NCBI RefSeq assembly: GCF_001509475.1
Contig: NZ_LLZG01000016.1
Location: 1-32,416, forward strand
DNA: 32,416 nucleotides
Source of the DNA: Streptomyces regalis
GTDB lineage: Bacteria > Actinomycetota > Actinomycetes > Streptomycetales > Streptomycetaceae
Direction of reading: 5' to 3'
The notes beneath the pieces were generated by a model. That model did no database searches. It was given only the letters and a program-made list of their open reading frames with translations, and was not told where the DNA came from. The translations under genes and the position numbers were made by a program. Position 1 is the stretch's first letter, and every line of letters begins with the position of its first letter. Below, piece by piece: positions 22,853 to 29,690 of the stretch.

Positions 22853-23057
22853 GCCGGGCATGTCCCGCATGACCATCGAGACCTACCGGATCGGCCCGGA
22901 CGGTGAGCGCGTCGGTGGCCTCCGACGGAGCACGGTCAGAGCGACCCCGGCCCCGGAATGGATCGCCGACTCGCTGGCATGGCCCCCATGCCGCTGCCCG
23001 CGCTGCCGGGCCGGGCACGGACCGCGCGGTCAGGGTGGACTCCATGGCCCCAAGTGA
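22830..23057 (+). CDS. Small protein with C-terminal CxCxxC motif
   Basis: About 75 aa from GTG 22830, which lies after GGGTGAGGGGG and overlaps the preceding gene by 23 bp; ATG 22860 is an in-frame alternative. The N-terminal part (MTIETYRIGPDGERVGGLRR) looks like a beta-hairpin. The C-terminus has CRCPRCRAGHG, a compact Cys3-His site. The stop is 15 bp before the preferred radical SAM start, inside the same operon. Function unknown. Confidence 0.5.
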   Translation: MKAGTPPEPGMSRMTIETYRIGPDGERVGGLRRSTVRATPAPEWIADSLAWPPCRCPRCRAGHGPRGQGGLHGPK

Positions 23058-23072
23058 GAAATGAGGCACACG

Positions 23073-24197
23073 ATGCACGAACTGATCGTCAGTCCATTCC
23101 TCGACGGCTACCTGGCCGTACGGCCAGGCAACACCACATGTGTGCGCCTGCCGGCCACGCACTACGACGAAGTGCGGCAGCACAGCGGCACCGACGCCCA
23201 CGTCCCTGGCTGGCTGACCCAAGTAGTCGCCGATGCATGGAACTTGGACCTCCAAGGCCAGTCCATTGCCCAGAGCGTCCTCGTGCGTGAGCCGACCGAA
23301 CTGGGCTTCGCGCGGGCGAGCTGGGAGATCAACCTTGGGTGCAACTTCGGCTGCAAGCACTGTTACCTCGGTGACCGCCCGTTCTCGGGCCTCACCTGGG
23401 AGCAGAAGGTCCGACTCCTCGATATCTTCCGGGACTCGGGCGTGCTCTGGCTCCAGATCACGGGGGGCGAACCGACCATCGATCCGGACTTCGAGGGCGC
23501 GTATCGGTACGCGTACGCCGCAGGAATGATGCTCACCGTCTCGACCAACGCCTCCCGGCTGTGGAACAAGGACCTGTTGCACCTATTCCGGGACTGCCCG
23601 CCGTACCGGATCGTCGCCAGCATCTACGGCGCGTCGGAGGCCTCCTTCGACGAACTCACTCAGCGTCGAGGTGCCTGGAAGGCGTTCAACCGTGGCATGG
23701 CCGCAGCGCGGAACGCCGGGCTTCCCGTCCGCCTGAACGTCGTCGTCACCGAGGACAACGCCCACGAGGTCGACGCCATGGTGGCCATCGCCGAGGGCTG
23801 GGGCCTGGAGCACCACGTCTACACCAACATGCAGCCCACCTACTCCGGCACCGGCGAACCGCTCCTCGTTCAGTCGGAGCACCTCCGCCGCCGCCCCACC
23901 TTCGAAGGCTGCAACGCGGGCGTGACGTTCTTCCACGCCGACCCGCACGCCAAGGTCTCCATCTGCAAGATCGGCCGCGATGACCAGATCGACCTCATGG
24001 CCGAGGGCATCGACGGTCTCCGCCGGCTCGGGGAGATCTCCGACCGCCTCATGCTTCGCACCGGTGGCTGTACGGGCTGCTCGCTCTCCGGCTCCTGCCG
24101 GGTGTGCAGGCCGCTCGCCAAGGTCTACCAGGAGGCGAAGGCACCACTGAATCTGTACTGCCAGCACGAAGACACCAAGGAGATGGTGAACTCATGA
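23073..24197 (+). CDS. Radical SAM/SPASM protein, candidate RiPP maturase
   Basis: A 374-aa enzyme. The [4Fe-4S]-SAM motif is Cys90-x3-Cys94-x2-Cys97 in NLGCNFGCKHCYLGDRPF, followed by WLQITGGEPTIDPDF and LTVSTNASRLW. The C-terminus is a SPASM domain with seven Cys: 280, 298, 333, 336, 342, 345 and 363, for auxiliary clusters. The first ~75 residues (FLDGYLAVRPGNTTCVRLPA) could be a PqqD-like peptide-recognition domain, but that is inferred. SPASM enzymes often install carbon-carbon, thioether or similar links in peptides. ATG 23073 has GAGG with 6-nt spacing; ATG 23061 is an alternative. The gene overlaps the 55-aa peptide gene by ATGA, so enzyme and peptide are made together, which supports the peptide as substrate. 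Confidence 0.9.
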   Translation: MHELIVSPFLDGYLAVRPGNTTCVRLPATHYDEVRQHSGTDAHVPGWLTQVVADAWNLDLQGQSIAQSVLVREPTELGFARASWEINLGCNFGCKHCYLGDRPFSGLTWEQKVRLLDIFRDSGVLWLQITGGEPTIDPDFEGAYRYAYAAGMMLTVSTNASRLWNKDLLHLFRDCPPYRIVASIYGASEASFDELTQRRGAWKAFNRGMAAARNAGLPVRLNVVVTEDNAHEVDAMVAIAEGWGLEHHVYTNMQPTYSGTGEPLLVQSEHLRRRPTFEGCNAGVTFFHADPHAKVSICKIGRDDQIDLMAEGIDGLRRLGEISDRLMLRTGGCTGCSLSGSCRVCRPLAKVYQEAKAPLNLYCQHEDTKEMVNS

Positions 24198-24361
24198 CCG
24201 CTGTACCCGTCACGATCTCGACCGGCCGACCGCCGGTCACCCGCCCGGCACTGCCCATGAGCGTCGTCGCCACGCCCACGCTCGTCATCGAGCCCAACGC
24301 CGACACCCTGAGCGAGGGCGCCGCCTGCTCCTGCGCTGCGGGCGACGACAACCCCAACTGA
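24194..24361 (+). CDS. Candidate RiPP precursor peptide (55 aa)
   Basis: The gene starts within the stop of the radical SAM gene (ATGA overlap). Residues 1-35 are Pro/Thr/Val-rich and hydrophobic (PVTISTGRPPVTRPALPM, then VVATPTLVIEP), which fits a leader. The last ~16 residues are distinct: SEGAACSCAAGDDNPN, with Cys45 and Cys47 in an Ala-Cys-Ser-Cys-Ala-Ala-Gly context. That end is the natural candidate core for a SPASM enzyme, for example for thioether or carbon-carbon links. No protease or dedicated exporter gene is nearby. I recognise no named RiPP class. A terminator hairpin follows at 24385. Confidence 0.75.
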   Translation: MTAVPVTISTGRPPVTRPALPMSVVATPTLVIEPNADTLSEGAACSCAAGDDNPN

Positions 24362-24384
24362 TCAACGCGCATCCGGTCGCATCC

Positions 24385-24420
24385 GCTCGGGCCCCGGCGT
24401 ATCCGCGTCAGGGCCCGAGC
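24385..24420 (+). terminator. Terminator after the precursor gene
   Basis: A perfect 10-bp stem, GCTCGGGCCC (24385-24394) and GGGCCCGAGC (24411-24420), with a 16-nt loop. It closes the rSAM/peptide operon 24 bp after the peptide stop. Confidence 0.8.
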
Positions 24421-24437
24421 CTCATGTGAGAGATGAG

Positions 24438-24443
24438 TACGCT
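24438..24443 (+). promoter_or_regulatory. -10 box of a leaderless promoter for the GNAT gene
   Basis: TACGCT ends 6 bp before ATG 24450, and there is no ribosome site in that interval. This spacing is typical of leaderless Streptomyces transcripts. No clear -35 element was seen. Confidence 0.5.
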
Positions 24444-24449
24444 GCCCGC

Positions 24450-25316
24450 ATGCGATTCCGCTGGGACTGGCTTCGTCCAGTGGTGACGGTGCCCTACGTG
24501 CCGACCCTCGGTCCCGTACACCCGTCCGTCCTCACCGAGGACCTCTTCACCGACACCCTGATCGCCGCACCCACCGAACGCTTCCTGCGCTATGACAAGG
24601 ACATTCGCTGGCTGGACGCCAAAGACGAGTGTGTACTGGTCGATGAAGTGGCACACCACCCAGGTGAGACTCTGATCCCCACCTTCTCGCGCCGAGGCTC
24701 CGGCACAGTCAAGGTGCATGCCTACGGCATCGGCCCCGACATCCACACCAGTGCCTCCCTGCTGGCCCAGAAACTTGCCGTCGGCACCGGCGCCGCGAAG
24801 GCGCGCGTCGTCCGCTTCCAGGGGCCGGAGGAGCACCCAGGGCGAGGAGTCCGTGTCCAGCTCAAGGACTTCACAGCCAGTCCGTGCCCGGCCCCGGAAG
24901 GGCCGGTCCGCCCCTTCGGGGAGTGGCCCGGAGACGTACGGCACACCTTCGGCCACTTCGCCGAGCAGATGGCCGCAGACGGATTTGCCTTCCTCCATCA
25001 GCAGATGCAAGAGGGGACGGCCGGTCCCGTCCTGGTCGCCGTGCTCAACCATAAGGTCGCCGGGGTCATCGGGCCCATGGAGGTACGCCTCGATGCCGTG
25101 GGGGCGGCCCAGCTCATGCCGCAATACTTCGGCGTCCTGCCCGATCAACGAGGGAAGGGCCTCGGCCGCCTCCTGTGGCGCGCTGCGATGCACTGGGGGC
25201 AATCGCACGGTGCGGCGTACCAGCTCCTTCAGACCGAGGTGGGGGGAGCCTCTGACCGCCTCTGTCGGGCAGAGGGGCTGACCTCCCTGGGGTTCACCTA
25301 CTGGCAGAACGTGTGA
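24450..25316 (+). CDS. GNAT-fold acyltransferase
   Basis: A 288-aa protein whose last ~70 residues hold a GNAT acetyl-CoA site: YFGVLPDQRGKGLGRLLW, with the QRGKGLG pyrophosphate loop at residues 233-239, then the helix LLWRAAMHWGQSHG and the end LTSLGFTYWQNV. The first ~170 residues (VPYVPTLGPVHPSVLTEDL onwards, including VKVHAYGIGPDIHTSASLLA) are not a standard GNAT extension that I recognise. It follows the rSAM/peptide operon on the same strand but behind a terminator, with its own likely leaderless promoter. It may acylate the modified peptide, or provide self-protection; both are inference. ATG 24450 is preferred over GTG 24426. Confidence 0.8.
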   Translation: MRFRWDWLRPVVTVPYVPTLGPVHPSVLTEDLFTDTLIAAPTERFLRYDKDIRWLDAKDECVLVDEVAHHPGETLIPTFSRRGSGTVKVHAYGIGPDIHTSASLLAQKLAVGTGAAKARVVRFQGPEEHPGRGVRVQLKDFTASPCPAPEGPVRPFGEWPGDVRHTFGHFAEQMAADGFAFLHQQMQEGTAGPVLVAVLNHKVAGVIGPMEVRLDAVGAAQLMPQYFGVLPDQRGKGLGRLLWRAAMHWGQSHGAAYQLLQTEVGGASDRLCRAEGLTSLGFTYWQNV

Positions 25317-25341
25317 GGAAGGAAGAGCGGCGACAGCCCGC

Positions 25342-25359
25342 GACGCCGCCCCGGGCGTC
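25342..25359. terminator. Possible hairpin between convergent GNAT and aminotransferase genes
   Basis: GACGCC (25342-25347) pairs with GGCGTC (25354-25359) around a 6-nt loop. It overlaps the aminotransferase stop. Confidence 0.35.
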
Positions 25360-26539
25360 AGCCCGCCAGGGACTTGAGCCGCCGCACCGCCTCCTCCAGC
25401 ACCGCCGTCTGCTTGCAGAACGCGAACCGCACGAAGGGCGCCCCCGCCTCCCGGTGGTCGTAGAAGACCGCGTTGGGGATGGCGACCACCCCGGCCCGCT
25501 CCGGCAGCGCGCGGCAGAAGGCGAAGCCGTCGCTCTCGCCGAGAGGCCGGATGTCGGTGGTGATGAAGTAGGTGCCGGCGGGCTTGAAGACCTCGAACCC
25601 CGCCTCCGTCAGACCTGCGGCCAGCAGGTCCCGCTTGGTCAGCATGTCCTCGCGGAAGGCCGCGAAGTAGCTGTCGGGCAGGGCGAGGGCCTCGGCGACC
25701 GCGTACTGGAACGGCCCCGACGACACGTACGTCAGGAACTGCTTCGCCGACCGCACCGCCGTGACCAGGCCGGACGCCGCGGTCACCCAGCCGACCTTCC
25801 AGCCGGTGAAGGAGAACGTCTTGCCCGCCGACCCGATGGTCACCGTCCGCTCGCGCATGCCCGGGAAGCTCGCGAGCGGCAGGTGCTCGGCGTCGTCGAA
25901 GACCAGGTGCTCGTACACCTCGTCGGTCACTACGAGCAGGTCCCGCTCGACCGCCAGCTCGGCGATCGCGGCGAGCTCCGCACGGGTGAGGACCGTGCCG
26001 GTGGGGTTGTGCGGGGTGTTGATCAGCAGCAGGCGCGTACGGTCGGTGACGGCCGCGCGCAGCTCGTCGAGGTCCAGACGGAAGCTGCCCTCGTGCGGGC
26101 GCAGGGTGACCGGCACGCGCGTGCCGCCCGCCATGGCGATGCAGGCCGCGTACGAGTCGTAGTACGGCTCGAAGGCGATCACCTCGTCGCCGGGCTCCAG
26201 CAGCGCGAGCAGCGCGGCCGCGATGGCCTCGGTGGCACCCGCGGTGACCAGGACCTCCGTGTCCGGGTCGTACGACAGCCCGTAGCGCCGCTCCTGGTGG
26301 GCGGCGACGGCGCCCCGCAGCTCGGGGACGCCCGGGCCCGGCGGGTACTGGTTGCCGCGCCCGTCCCGCAGGGCCCGCACGGCCGCCTCGCGGACCTCCT
26401 CGGGGCCGTCGGTGTCGGGGAAGCCCTGACCCAGATTGAGGGACCCGGTCCGCAGGGCCAGCTGGGACATCTCGGCGAAGATCGTCGTCCCGAACTCGGC
26501 GAGCCGGCGGTTGAGCAGCGGGCGGGAGGTGGAGGTCAT
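25358..26539 (-). CDS. PLP-dependent class I/II aminotransferase
   Basis: A 393-aa fold-type I aminotransferase. It has SLNLGQGFPDTDGPEEVREA, the YPPGPGVPELRGAVA segment, NTPHNPTGTVLT (PLP-ring Asn), VTDEVYEHLVF (Asp-x-x-Tyr pair) and the Schiff-base Lys in SAGKTFSFTGWKVGW. The closest families are kynurenine/methionine-type and DapC-like aminotransferases, so it moves an amino group between an amino acid and a 2-oxo acid in the cytoplasm; the exact substrate is not decided by sequence. ATG 26539 has AGGA 8 nt upstream; ATG 26548 is an alternative. It is convergent with the GNAT gene and probably unrelated to the RiPP block. Confidence 0.93.
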   Translation of the reverse strand: MTSTSRPLLNRRLAEFGTTIFAEMSQLALRTGSLNLGQGFPDTDGPEEVREAAVRALRDGRGNQYPPGPGVPELRGAVAAHQERRYGLSYDPDTEVLVTAGATEAIAAALLALLEPGDEVIAFEPYYDSYAACIAMAGGTRVPVTLRPHEGSFRLDLDELRAAVTDRTRLLLINTPHNPTGTVLTRAELAAIAELAVERDLLVVTDEVYEHLVFDDAEHLPLASFPGMRERTVTIGSAGKTFSFTGWKVGWVTAASGLVTAVRSAKQFLTYVSSGPFQYAVAEALALPDSYFAAFREDMLTKRDLLAAGLTEAGFEVFKPAGTYFITTDIRPLGESDGFAFCRALPERAGVVAIPNAVFYDHREAGAPFVRFAFCKQTAVLEEAVRRLKSLAG

Positions 26540-26783
26540 GCCGGTCATCCTGCGCCCAAGCTCTGGACTTCCTCAACTCACGTTTGGGGTCGGGCACCTG
26601 CGGAGGGACCCAACAGGCCACCTCCTAGCAGGGTTGAGCCGTCGGCAACTGTCATCGTCTGCCAGCGTTGGCCGCTCCCGGACGGCCCACAGACGGCCCG
26701 GCTCAGGGCCCGGAAGAGCCTCTGGCGCCAGCGGCAGGGGCAAGCGGCCGTGTGTACCGCGATCCTGTGGGTGACCATCACTA

Positions 26784-27032
26784 TCAGGCAGGCGACCTAT
26801 TTGAGGTCGCGCTGGTCGCTTTACCTGCGACCCCAAGCCCGACGAAGAACGCCAGCACGGCGGTAATCCATTGTCCATCGGTGATCGTCTCGAACCCTGT
26901 GTTTTCACCCTGAAGCGCAGTGACCATCGAAGAGAGGAAAGCGATCACGCCGCTCACCAGGGCCGAGACCACAGCCTTGGCATGCTTGAAAGTGAAATTC
27001 TTGACAGAATCCGCAGCGGATTCACTCACCAT
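26784..27032 (-). CDS. Phage holin-like small membrane protein
   Basis: An 82-aa protein with two transmembrane helices (AKAVVSALVSGVIAFLSSMV and WITAVLAFFVGLGVAGKAT) and the motif ITDGQWITAVLAFFVGLGVA. This pattern recurs in small actinophage holin or membrane proteins near lysis genes. A holin would make holes in the membrane so that an endolysin can reach the wall. No endolysin, tail or head gene is near, so it is probably a leftover of a prophage or integrative element. ATG 27032 follows GGGG with 7-nt spacing. Confidence 0.7.
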   Translation of the reverse strand: MVSESAADSVKNFTFKHAKAVVSALVSGVIAFLSSMVTALQGENTGFETITDGQWITAVLAFFVGLGVAGKATSATSNRSPA

Positions 27033-27410
27033 CTTCGACCCCGTAGTCGGCGCATTGTGGGGCGTCAATAGTCGTTCAGCAAAGCAGTTGGCGAAGCAGG
27101 TGACACGCACACGCGCTGAAATGTGTACTTATGGTGACGCCGATGGGTGAAGAAGGCTGCACCACACCCCGCTGCTGCGATCCATCGGGATCATGGTGGG
27201 CGACACGCAGCGTAGCCGCGACCGGCACCGCCACCGACTCCTCACGCTGTCCCGCGCACCCGCCGGGCCGGGCCGCACACCAGTGGCCCGGACACGTCGA
27301 AGCTGCGGACGCTGGGGCGCTGCGATACACCAACTCTCCAGGACGGCGACCGGCCCAGTGCAGGCGTGGGAGGCCGAACGGACCGCCCTCGAAGACGCGG
27401 CCTAGCGGGC
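27033..27410. other. 378-bp region with mobile-element debris
   Basis: No intact gene is supported. A frame ending at 27405 reads QAWEAERTALEDAA, an ordinary helical segment that could be the end of a decayed gene. The region lies between the holin-like gene and the integrase fragment. Confidence 0.4.
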
Positions 27411-27512
27411 ATGGTGTGGCGCAGCAACTTCAACGGCAAGGCGGGCGAGAACATCAAGGCCGTCAGCGAGTACATGGGGCATGCTGGCCCGGGGCTGACG
27501 CTGCGGGTGTAG
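27411..27512 (+). pseudogene. C-terminal fragment of a tyrosine recombinase (integrase)
   Basis: The 33-residue frame contains ENIKAVSEYMGHAGPGLTLR then Val and a stop. Intact actinobacterial integrases have an equivalent stretch ending LGHADPGFTLRVYTH, where the Tyr is the DNA-cleaving nucleophile. Here the Tyr codon position reads TAG, so catalysis is impossible, and the catalytic Arg-His-Arg parts are absent. It is a relic of an integrative element. Confidence 0.75.
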
Positions 27513-27524
27513 CGCATTTCCCAG

Positions 27525-27592
27525 GAAGATCACAGCCCAACGAGTCTTTGACGGCCCTGAAATGCCTACCTGCACAGTTCAAGGGCCTTTCC
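27525..27592 (+). repeat. Copy A of an imperfect direct repeat, with terminator-like hairpin
   Basis: It shares AAGATCAC-R-GCCC and GACGGCC(C)CTGAAATGCC with 28250-28332, and both end in a hairpin. Here GGCCCTGAA pairs with TTC-A-AGGGCC (27553-27587). It lies 12 bp after the integrase fragment, so it may be an integrase 3' flank or an attachment-site remnant. Confidence 0.5.
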
Positions 27593-27616
27593 TCGGTGGG
27601 CCCTTCCCGCGTAAGA

Positions 27617-27644
27617 CGCTCGGCTGGGAGACCCCAGCCGAGCG
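27617..27644 (-). terminator. Terminator of the lectin-like gene
   Basis: A perfect 12-bp stem, CGCTCGGCTGGG (27617-27628) and CCCAGCCGAGCG (27633-27644), with a 4-nt loop lies 15 bp beyond the stop codon. Confidence 0.85.
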
Positions 27645-27659
27645 CCGGATGTCTCGGGA

Positions 27660-28118
27660 TCAGGCGGGCGGACCGTCGAAGGGGGACCAGTTGGTCCAGG
27701 CGTCGTCCGGGTTGGTGCTCACCTTCCACGAGGAAACCGAACCGGTGTCGGTGCCGACCACGATCTGTGGACGGCCGTCCGTCAGGGTGGCCACACCCAC
27801 GCTGCGGGCTGATCCCGGCAGGTCGTTGAACTTCGTCCAGTCGGCCCAGGCGGCGCTCGCGTCGGTGGTCACCTTCCAGGTCGTCCAGAGCTCGCCGCCC
27901 TCGGTCGCGGCGAATATCTGCGGCCGTTCGTCCGTGAGCGGGGCCGCAGCGAGCGACACCACACGGCCGTGGTCGAAGTTGAACGGCTGCCAGGGGGTCC
28001 AAGCGGCACTCGGGAGCTCGCTCACCTTCCACCTGGTGAACAGCCCATGGTTGCTTCCCGCGAACACCTGCGGGCGGCCGTCCGTGAGCCGTGCTGACGT
28101 CATGCTTCGAACAGACAT
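27660..28118 (-). CDS. Three-repeat beta-propeller-like lectin domain protein
   Basis: A 152-aa protein made almost wholly of three ~48-residue repeats. Each opens LTDxRPQ(V/I)(F/V) and has a WKV core followed by xxAWxxWxxF: LTDGRPQVFAGSNHGLFTRW, LTDERPQIFAATEGGELW and LTDGRPQIVVGTDTGSVSSW. This repeats like the blades of PLL/tachylectin-type sugar-binding propellers, which normally need five to seven blades, so the protein may oligomerise or be a fragment. ATG 28118 has AAGGAG with 9-nt spacing. No signal peptide is visible. It sits between two related repeat sequences in a zone with integrase and holin debris, which suggests acquisition by transfer. Ligand unknown. Confidence 0.7.
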   Translation of the reverse strand: MSVRSMTSARLTDGRPQVFAGSNHGLFTRWKVSELPSAAWTPWQPFNFDHGRVVSLAAAPLTDERPQIFAATEGGELWTTWKVTTDASAAWADWTKFNDLPGSARSVGVATLTDGRPQIVVGTDTGSVSSWKVSTNPDDAWTNWSPFDGPPA

Positions 28119-28249
28119 ATGATCCGACTCCTTTTCTGAACGCCCAGGCAGGCGTTCATGTCCCACGTCCCTCCCTCCAATCCAGCGTTCGTGCAGACGC
28201 ACGTACCCGCAAGTGGAGCACTCGGCGGCACGTGGCGGCTCGTTGCATG

Positions 28250-28332
28250 GAAAGATCACGGCCCGCAGACGGCCCAGTGGGACTCCGACGGCCCCTGAAA
28301 TGCCCTTCTGTGCAGGTCAGGGGCCGTTGCCC
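28250..28332 (+). repeat. Copy B of an imperfect direct repeat, with terminator-like hairpin
   Basis: It shares blocks with 27525-27592. One frame reads DHGPQTAQWDSDGP then stop, like the end of Streptomyces integrases. The 11-bp stem runs from ACGGCCCCTGA (28288-28298) to TCAGGGGCCGT (28317-28327). Confidence 0.5.
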
Positions 28333-28470
28333 CGAGAGAACCCTCTGAACTTCCTCAACTCTGCTTTGGGCCGTGAGACGGCCGGGCATCTGACCCCCAC
28401 GCACCGAGCGGGAGGCGCCCACGGGGGGACGCCTCGGTCCGCTTCGGGGGAACGGAAGGAGGCTGACGCC

Positions 28471-28725
28471 ATGGCCACAGTATTCGTGGGGGCGCTGGTC
28501 GCAGTGGCGTTCGTAGGGATCGTCGTGTCCATCGCACGCGCCGGCAGGCGTCCGGCCCACCGCACGCACAGCCGGCGGGGCGGCTCGCACGGCAGCGGAA
28601 GCGGCAGCTGGTGGGCCGGCGGAGGAGACAGCGGCGGCTCGTCCTGCGGGGGTGGCTCGTCCTGCTCAGGCGGGTCGTCCTGCGGAGGAGGGGGCGGGGG
28701 CGGATGCGGTGGCGGAGGCAGCTGA
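28471..28725 (+). CDS. Small membrane protein with Gly/Ser/Cys-rich tail
   Basis: An 84-aa protein with a very strong ribosome site (AAGGAGG, spacing about 8). Residues 4-23 form a transmembrane helix (VFVGALVAVAFVGIVVSIAR), then a basic stretch (RAGRRPAHRTHSRRGG), then a tail of Gly, Ser and four evenly placed Cys (SSCGGGSSCSGGSSCGG and GGCGG). Similar Gly/Cys tails end some actinobacterial membrane proteins. Metal binding, disulfide cross-linking or a peptide-like precursor role are possible; none is shown. A T-tailed terminator follows at 28770. Confidence 0.75.
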   Translation: MATVFVGALVAVAFVGIVVSIARAGRRPAHRTHSRRGGSHGSGSGSWWAGGGDSGGSSCGGGSSCSGGSSCGGGGGGGCGGGGS

Positions 28726-28769
28726 CACGGGGCAGCTGAGCTCCCCGAGGGGGAACCGCATCCGGACGG

Positions 28770-28807
28770 AGCGGGGCCGGTACCTGGGACCGGCCCCGCT
28801 TTGCTGT
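28770..28807 (+). terminator. Intrinsic terminator after the Gly/Cys-rich gene
   Basis: A perfect 12-bp stem, AGCGGGGCCGGT (28770-28781) and ACCGGCCCCGCT (28789-28800), is followed by TTGCTGTTT. Confidence 0.9.
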
Positions 28808-29096
28808 TTCCCGCACGGCTTTCGGTGAGGCCGAGTGAGCCCCGGCGTACGCCGGAGTTGAACAGTTGAGCTGATAAGCCCTCCGAGGGATGGAAACCCT
28901 ACGAACTTGGGTAAAAACGCTGTGACGGCGCCACCGTTCATGATTCAGTGAAATTCACCAACGCAGCCCCTCGGACGTCCCGCGGACACCCTTCTGACCG
29001 GCCGACTGGGCTGACCCGGCCGACCTCCCGGTGTCGGCCGGGGGTGCGCCGGAGACCCGACACCTCCCTTTCTTTGCGTGCTTGCGGAGCCCATCC
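28808..29096. other. Leader and promoter region of the DUF2617/spermidine synthase genes
   Basis: A 289-bp non-coding stretch. It is less GC-rich than its surroundings near 28860-28960 (for example GGTAAAAACG). A structured leader cannot be excluded, but no known riboswitch consensus was recognised. Confidence 0.4.
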
Positions 29097-29654
29097 ATGC
29101 TCACGACCCTGAACACCGCCTATACCGACACGCGCGCGGCCGACCTCGCCTGGGCCCTGGGGCGGGAGCCGCTGCCCGCACTGGCCACACTCGACCTCGA
29201 ACTGACCGGCGCAAAGCTTCAGTTGAGACTGCTCGGCGCGTCCCACCAGGTACTCCTGGAGGAGGAGCGGGGCATCTGCTCGGAGACGGTGGCCTGCATG
29301 CCCGGCAGCAGCACGCCCCTTCCGCTCGGGGTGGCCAAGCGGGTGGGCGACTGGGAGTACGAGTTCGCGGCCCGGGTGGAGATCCTGTCGCCGGGTCAGT
29401 TCGCGGGCCGCGCACAGGAGTTGCTGGCCCTGGTCGCCGATCATCCGCACGGCCTCGCCGGCGTGTTCCCCGGCAGCCCGCACGCCTTCACCGCGCTGCT
29501 GGCCCAGCACCACGAGGGGCAGATGCACTGGCGGACGTGGCACGCGTATCCGCAGGACGGGCAGTTGGTGGCCACGCGGACGCGGGTGGGGGTGCGGGTG
29601 GTCGCAGGGCGGCGACGCAAACGTCCCCCGCATCAACAACACACGTGTGGGTGA
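29097..29654 (+). CDS. DUF2617 family protein
   Basis: A 185-aa protein. Family features are LNTAYTDTRAADLAWALGRE, LDLELTGAKLQLRLLGASHQ and the late HHEGQMHWRTWHAYPQDGQL with its conserved Trp/His set. ATG 29097 has GGAG 8 nt upstream. DUF2617 proteins are soluble and of unknown activity; in actinomycetes they sit next to membrane-fused spermidine synthase genes, as here (36-bp gap), so a shared role is likely. Confidence 0.88.
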   Translation: MLTTLNTAYTDTRAADLAWALGREPLPALATLDLELTGAKLQLRLLGASHQVLLEEERGICSETVACMPGSSTPLPLGVAKRVGDWEYEFAARVEILSPGQFAGRAQELLALVADHPHGLAGVFPGSPHAFTALLAQHHEGQMHWRTWHAYPQDGQLVATRTRVGVRVVAGRRRKRPPHQQHTCG

Positions 29655-29677
29655 CGAAGCGTGCAGCAGGCGTAACG

Positions 29678-29683
29678 TACCGT
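29678..29683 (+). promoter_or_regulatory. Possible leaderless -10 box for the spermidine synthase homologue
   Basis: TACCGT ends 7 bp before GTG 29691 and no ribosome site is present, so an own leaderless transcript is possible besides read-through. Confidence 0.35.
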
Positions 29684-29690
29684 CGGCAAC

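Noticed and set aside
26578..26781. A minus-strand 67-codon frame between the aminotransferase and the holin-like gene
   Set aside because: No motif, no ribosome site and a composition expected by chance. The 244-bp gap is treated as non-coding.
25313..26866. A 517-codon plus-strand frame opposite the aminotransferase
   Set aside because: It is a shadow of the PLP enzyme on the other strand and shows Arg/Gly/Val bias only.
28860..28960. A riboswitch upstream of the DUF2617 gene
   Set aside because: The stretch is less GC-rich and could fold, but it does not match any riboswitch consensus I know.
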